Shown piece by piece: positions 60,461 through 64,000 of a DNA stretch of 64,000 nt. Below the pieces are notes generated by a model, which was not told where the DNA came from, ran no database searches, and was given only the letters and a program-made list of their open reading frames with translations. Position numbers and translations under genes: made by a program. Position 1 is the first letter of the stretch. Each line of letters opens with the position of its first letter. The DNA comes from an uncultured Caldimonas sp. (lineage in GTDB: Bacteria > Pseudomonadota > Gammaproteobacteria > Burkholderiales > Burkholderiaceae), in assembly GCF_946480305.1 (NCBI RefSeq), contig NZ_CAMLJQ010000008.1:1-64000 (forward strand), read 5' to 3'.

Positions 60461-62313
60461 TCCCGAACACGCAGCAACACCCCGCATGGGCGACGCAGCA
60501 TCTGCAGCCGGATGTGTGGGCCCATGTGAACCGGCACCTGGTGCGCAAGGCGATCTGCGAGTTCTCGCATGAGCTCGTGCTCGCCCCCGAGCGCACGGGC
60601 CGTGCGAGCCGCCAAGGCTTCGACGCCTACCGGCTGCCGGTGCCGGAGTCGGACGTCGAATACCGCTTCGACGCCCAGCCGATGGCGCTGCGCCATTGGC
60701 GCATCGATGCCGCGTCGATCCGCAAGCTTGCCGGCGACGAGGAGCGGCCGCTGGACGCGCTCGAGTTCGTGCTCGAGTTCAAGGAGGTGCTGGGCTTGAA
60801 GCAGGAGCTGCTGCCGGTCTATCTCGACGAGATCAGCAGCACGCTCTACGGCGCGGCCTACAAGCACACCAAGGGCAACCCGACCAGCGCCGAGCTGGCC
60901 GATGCCGACTACCAGACGCTGGAAGCGTCGATGACCGAAGGGCACCCCGGGTTCGTGGCGAACAACGGGCGCCTCGGTTTCGACGCGCTCGACTATCCGG
61001 CCTACACCCCGGAAGCGGGCGCGCGTTTCGAGGTCGTGTGGCTGGCCGTGCACCGCGAGCACGCGACCTTCGCAAGCACCTCGGACCTGCCCTACGAGCA
61101 GTTGCTGGCCGAAGAACTGGGCGAGAGCAACGTGCGGCGCTTCGAGCAGCGCCTGCAGGAGATCGGCGCCGACCCGGCCGACTACGTGTTCATGCCGACG
61201 CACCCGTGGCAATGGTTCAACAAGCTGGCGATCGGCTTTGCGGCCGAGATCGCGCAGCGCCACATCGTGTGCCTCGGCTACAGCGAGGACCGCTACGCCG
61301 CCCAGCAATCGATCCGCACGTATTTCAACGTCGACCGGCCGCACCGGCGCTACGTGAAGACCTCGCTGTCCATCCTGAACATGGGGTTCATGCGCGGGCT
61401 GTCGCCGTACTACATGTCCGGCACGCCGGCCATCAACGAATGGCTGCGCGAGCGCCTGAAGGACGACCCGTGGCTGCGGGCCAACGGCTTTGCGATGCTG
61501 CACGAAGTGGCCTCGGTGGGCTACCGCAACCGCTACTACGAGGCGGCCACGCCGCGCACCAACCCCTACCGGCGCATGCTTTCGGCGCTGTGGCGCGAGA
61601 GCCCGCTCACGCTGCTGCGCGGCCAGGAGCGGCTGATGACGATGACCGCCTTGCTGCACGTCGACCACGAGGGTCAGGCGCTGCTGCCGGAGTTGATACG
61701 GCGCTCGGGGCGCACGGCGACCGACTGGCTGCAACGCTACCTGCGCGCCTACCTGGCGCCGCTGCTGCACTGCTTCTATGCGCACGACCTGGTGTTCATG
61801 CCGCATGGCGAGAACCTGATCCTCGTGCTGGACGGGCACACGCCGGTGCGTGCGATCCTGAAAGACATCGCCGAGGAAACCGCGCTGCTCGACAAGAATG
61901 CGCAACTGCCTGGCCTGGCACAGCGCATGGTGGTCGACGTGCCCGAGGACTACAAGCTGCTCGGCATCTTCATCGACGTGTTCGACGGGTACTTCCGGCA
62001 TCTGAGCCAGATCCTGGTGGACAACGACTGCTGCAGCGAAGACGAGTTCTGGTCGCTGGTGGCGGCTTGCGTGGCCGACTACCAGGCCGAGCGGCCCGAC
62101 CTGCAGCACAAGTTCGAGCGCTACGACATGTTCGCGCCCGAGTTCCTGCATTCATGCCTGAACCGGCTGCAGCTCTCCAACAACCAGCAGATGGTCGACC
62201 TCGGTGACCAGGCCTCGAGCCTGAAGATGGCGGGCATGCTGACGAACCCGATCGCGCGGTTCCGGCCCAGCCGGACGCATGTGGATCTGCCGGTGGACAA
62301 GCTCGCCGCGTGA
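60457..62313 (+). CDS. NIS siderophore synthetase (IucA/IucC family, AlcC-like)
   Basis: A 618-residue NRPS-independent siderophore synthetase. ATP-binding and substrate segments include EGHPGFVANNGRLGF (with the conserved HP), FMPTHPWQW, KTSLSILNMGFMRGLSPYYM, AYLAPLLHCFYAHDLVFMPHGENLILVLD and ILKDIAEE. Only one synthetase is encoded, as in the alcaligin, putrebactin and desferrioxamine systems where AlcC/PubC/DesD joins and cyclises hydroxamate units. The N-terminal QQHPAWATQHLQPDVWAHVNRHL is also like AlcC. Confidence 0.93.
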   Translation: MIPNTQQHPAWATQHLQPDVWAHVNRHLVRKAICEFSHELVLAPERTGRASRQGFDAYRLPVPESDVEYRFDAQPMALRHWRIDAASIRKLAGDEERPLDALEFVLEFKEVLGLKQELLPVYLDEISSTLYGAAYKHTKGNPTSAELADADYQTLEASMTEGHPGFVANNGRLGFDALDYPAYTPEAGARFEVVWLAVHREHATFASTSDLPYEQLLAEELGESNVRRFEQRLQEIGADPADYVFMPTHPWQWFNKLAIGFAAEIAQRHIVCLGYSEDRYAAQQSIRTYFNVDRPHRRYVKTSLSILNMGFMRGLSPYYMSGTPAINEWLRERLKDDPWLRANGFAMLHEVASVGYRNRYYEAATPRTNPYRRMLSALWRESPLTLLRGQERLMTMTALLHVDHEGQALLPELIRRSGRTATDWLQRYLRAYLAPLLHCFYAHDLVFMPHGENLILVLDGHTPVRAILKDIAEETALLDKNAQLPGLAQRMVVDVPEDYKLLGIFIDVFDGYFRHLSQILVDNDCCSEDEFWSLVAACVADYQAERPDLQHKFERYDMFAPEFLHSCLNRLQLSNNQQMVDLGDQASSLKMAGMLTNPIARFRPSRTHVDLPVDKLAA

Positions 62314-63041
62314 ACGCGCAGTTGCACGGCCTGCTGGCCGCCGCGCACGAGCTCGTGCCCGGCTGGCAGGGTCAGTGGGCGGTGCGCACCCGCCACGCGC
62401 CCTGGTGTAGCCCCGATCGCGGCGAACTGGCGGCGCTGCATGAAGGGCTGCGACGGCGGCACCCGGAAGCAGGCCGCGCCTATGCCGCACTGCGCGGCTG
62501 GGGCCTGCTCGCGTGGCAGCCGGTCTACCTGGCGGTGATCGGCTGCCATGTGCAACGTGTGGCGTGGCAGTGCGATGCGTTGCACCAGCCCGTGGAGCAA
62601 GGCACTGTACCGGGGTTCGTGCTGCTCGACCATGTGCCTTGGCAGCACACCGGCGAAGACGCGTGCCGCGCGGTCATGGCGGCCGAGCTGGTGCCTCGGT
62701 GCGACCGGCTGGCCGCCGAGTGGCAGGCACTGACCGCGCTGCACGGCCGGTCGGCCCGCCGGGTGCTGGCCGACTGCGTGCTCGAGGCCCTGCTGCTCGT
62801 GCAGCGGTTGCGGCACGACTGGAGCCGTGACGACGTGCGCCGGCATGGCGACCGATGGCTGCTTGCGCTCGGGCTGACGGGAGAGAGCGGCTACTTGGTG
62901 TACCGAAATGCGGGCGGCGCCGAGCGGCTGGCGCTGGAGCGCCGCATCTGCTGCCTGCATTTCCGTCGCGCCGGCGGCGAACCTTGCGCCACCTGCCCGC
63001 GGCTGCCGTTGGCGCAGCGGCTACGCACGCTCGCTGGTTGA
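62310..63041 (+). CDS. FhuF-like ferric-siderophore reductase
   Basis: A 243-residue protein. Near the end it has the FhuF-type [2Fe-2S] motif Cys-Cys-x10-Cys-x2-Cys (CCLHFRRAGGEPCATC). GTG at 62310 (GTGA overlap with the synthetase) is the start. It would reduce the iron in the imported ferric siderophore in the cytoplasm. The end overlaps the convergent sigma factor gene by 21 bases. Confidence 0.85.
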   Translation: MNAQLHGLLAAAHELVPGWQGQWAVRTRHAPWCSPDRGELAALHEGLRRRHPEAGRAYAALRGWGLLAWQPVYLAVIGCHVQRVAWQCDALHQPVEQGTVPGFVLLDHVPWQHTGEDACRAVMAAELVPRCDRLAAEWQALTALHGRSARRVLADCVLEALLLVQRLRHDWSRDDVRRHGDRWLLALGLTGESGYLVYRNAGGAERLALERRICCLHFRRAGGEPCATCPRLPLAQRLRTLAG

Positions 63042-63578
63042 TCCGTCCCCCCGCACGGCCGCCCGGCAGTGCGCCACGGCGTCGCGGATCAGCAGGTTCA
63101 CCATCGTGGTCGAGATGCCGAACATCACCGCGATCTCTCGCTGCGTGACGCCTTCGAGCCGGTACAGCTCCAGTGCCTTGCGCGCGCGCGCGGGCAGTTG
63201 TGCGAGCGCCCGCATCAGCTGCGACAACTGCTGCCGCTCCATCACGGCCGCCTCGGGCGTGGGCCCGGGGGCCGCCACGCGTAGACCTTCTTCTTCCACC
63301 TCGAACACGCGCGACTCGAACGCCGCGCGGCGGTAGCGGTCGATCGCCAGGTTGCGCACGGTGCGAAACGCATAGGCCAGCGGTTGCTGCAGCGTTGCAT
63401 CGGGCGGGCTCTCGAGCGCCTTGAGGCAGGCGTCCTGTACCAGGTCTTCGGCGTTTTCGGCGCTGCCGAGGATGTCCTGGGCGGCACGTTTGAGCTGCTG
63501 GCGGTGCGCTACGAAGACGCGACCCAGCTCGTTGAAGGAAGAGGGGGAGAGGGCCGTTTCGGGTGCGGCGATGTGCAT
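63021..63578 (-). CDS. FecI-type ECF sigma factor
   Basis: A 185-residue sigma-70 factor of the iron-starvation (FecI/PvdS) group. Region 2 includes ENAEDLVQDACLKALE and YAFRTVRNLAIDRYRR; region 4 is LPARARKALELYRLEGVTQREIAVMFGISTTMVNLLIRDAV. The start at 63578 is preferred, although it has no Shine-Dalgarno and a Fur box ends 4 bases upstream; an ATG at 63641 would put the Fur box inside the gene. No FecR-like anti-sigma gene is adjacent. It likely drives the siderophore and receptor genes. Confidence 0.88.
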   Translation of the reverse strand: MHIAAPETALSPSSFNELGRVFVAHRQQLKRAAQDILGSAENAEDLVQDACLKALESPPDATLQQPLAYAFRTVRNLAIDRYRRAAFESRVFEVEEEGLRVAAPGPTPEAAVMERQQLSQLMRALAQLPARARKALELYRLEGVTQREIAVMFGISTTMVNLLIRDAVAHCRAAVRGDGSTSERA

Positions 63579-63581
63579 GCG

Positions 63582-63604
63582 ATGCAAATGAGAATGATTT
63601 GCAT
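63582..63604 (-). promoter_or_regulatory. Fur box at the sigma factor start
   Basis: A perfect inverted repeat ATGCAAAT (63582-63589) and ATTTGCAT (63597-63604) around GAGAATG. The core AATGAGAATGATT fits the Fur consensus seen in beta- and gammaproteobacteria. It lies just upstream of the sigma factor start codon, so iron-loaded Fur should shut off the sigma gene and, through it, the locus. Confidence 0.85.
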
Positions 63605-63695
63605 CAAGATGGTAGTGAGGGAGGGGCGTCGGGTAAAGCATCTCCCTGGGGCGAGCGGGGCGGTGCGGCGGTGCGCACGCCCCGCGGCGGCTGGA

Positions 63696-64000
63696 TCAGT
63701 ATTTCCAGTTCAGGGTCACGCTGTAGTGACGCGGATCGCCATAGAAGCTCTGCGCCCATTGCAGGCTGGAGATGTACTTCTCGTTGGTGACGTTGTTGAC
63801 CTTGAACGTCGCGCTCAGGTTGCGCGTGAACTCGTAGCTGGCCATTAGGTCGAGCAGCACGTACGACGACTGCGAGACGCGCAGTTCTTCGCCCCCTACG
63901 TCAATGTCCCGGAAGGTGCGGCTCTGCCAGTTCGCCTTGGCGCCGATCTTCAGGCCTTCGACCATCGGCAGTTTGTAGGTCGTCATCAGGTGCAGGCTGC
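63696..64000 (-). CDS. TonB-dependent siderophore receptor, C-terminal part
   Basis: The gene runs off the right end; about 100 residues remain. Barrel strands end in the classic fashion: YVLLDLMASYEFTRNLSATFKVNNVTNEKYISSL, then FYGDPRHYSVTLNWKY with an aromatic last residue. YGDPR plus the LKVNN/TN-KY box identifies a FhuE/FpvA-like ferric siderophore receptor. It precedes the sigma factor gene on the same strand and should import the product of the neighbouring operon. Confidence 0.9.
   Translation of the reverse strand, partial: SLHLMTTYKLPMVEGLKIGAKANWQSRTFRDIDVGGEELRVSQSSYVLLDLMASYEFTRNLSATFKVNNVTNEKYISSLQWAQSFYGDPRHYSVTLNWKY

Overview
The window is GC-rich, gene-dense DNA of a betaproteobacterium, most probably Burkholderiales of the Rubrivivax/Leptothrix/Caldimonas type. 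The basis is codon bias, the MurU-type nucleotidyltransferase, YhdP followed by a Nit-type amidase, an XrtB exosortase with EpsI, and the overall protein character. This is inferred from the sequence alone. I see no rRNA, tRNA, insertion sequence, prophage or CRISPR array. Genes are often packed with ATGA or GTGA stop/start overlaps.

Layout. 1-209: end of a HIT-family gene. 264-8230 (minus): a nine-gene lipid operon. It encodes a flavin desaturase-like protein, a DUF1365 protein, a cyclopropane-synthase-type methylase, a chalcone-isomerase-like protein, a GPH/MFS transporter, a DUF3833 lipoprotein, an SDR, an NTF2-like protein and a second flavoprotein. The first three resemble the UfaD/UfaO/UfaM furan-fatty-acid proteins of alphaproteobacteria. 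The leader (8231-8528) has a sigma-E-like promoter, a hairpin whose large loop is a run of CCUCC motifs, and a near-perfect intrinsic terminator 34 bases before the first start codon. It looks like a CcsR-type small RNA or an attenuator. A diiron desaturase-like gene (8933-9805) is divergent.

9894-19668: an alpha-glucoside utilisation cluster with three LacI-type operators, a LamB porin, a GH13 glucosidase, two tandem substrate-binding proteins, two permeases, an ATPase and a LacI regulator. 19751-20129: a guanidine-II riboswitch in front of a Gdx/SugE exporter. 20113-30202: GST, VOC protein, RfaE2, rhombosortase, GlnE, YhdP (with a Gly-Ser microsatellite) and a Nit-like amidase. 30246-34152: a stress-type module of DUF883, entericidin and DUF1328 proteins with a LuxR response regulator, a stand-alone receiver and a NarX-like kinase. 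34175-38619: a UbiH-like monooxygenase, then a compact PEP-CTERM/EpsD/XrtB/EpsI set. 38621-44192: diguanylate cyclase, PepP, aldo/keto reductase, a Na/Pi symporter remnant, a membrane protein and MurU. 44355-47518: transketolase and GAPDH with a terminator.

47671-56616: a subtilase with a GlyGly-CTERM tail (the expected substrate of the rhombosortase at 21.8 kb), BirA, a SET-domain methyltransferase, a TlpA-like protein, topoisomerase III, an AraC regulator with a YbhB-like protein, and an AEC transporter. 57341-64000: an NRPS-independent hydroxamate siderophore locus. It has an amine N-hydroxylase, exporter, acyltransferase, NIS synthetase and FhuF-like reductase, facing a FecI-type sigma factor with a Fur box at its start codon and the end of a TonB-dependent receptor.

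The most rewarding places for follow-up are the CCUCC-loop leader of the lipid operon, the pairing of rhombosortase with a GlyGly-CTERM protease alongside an exosortase system, and the siderophore locus.
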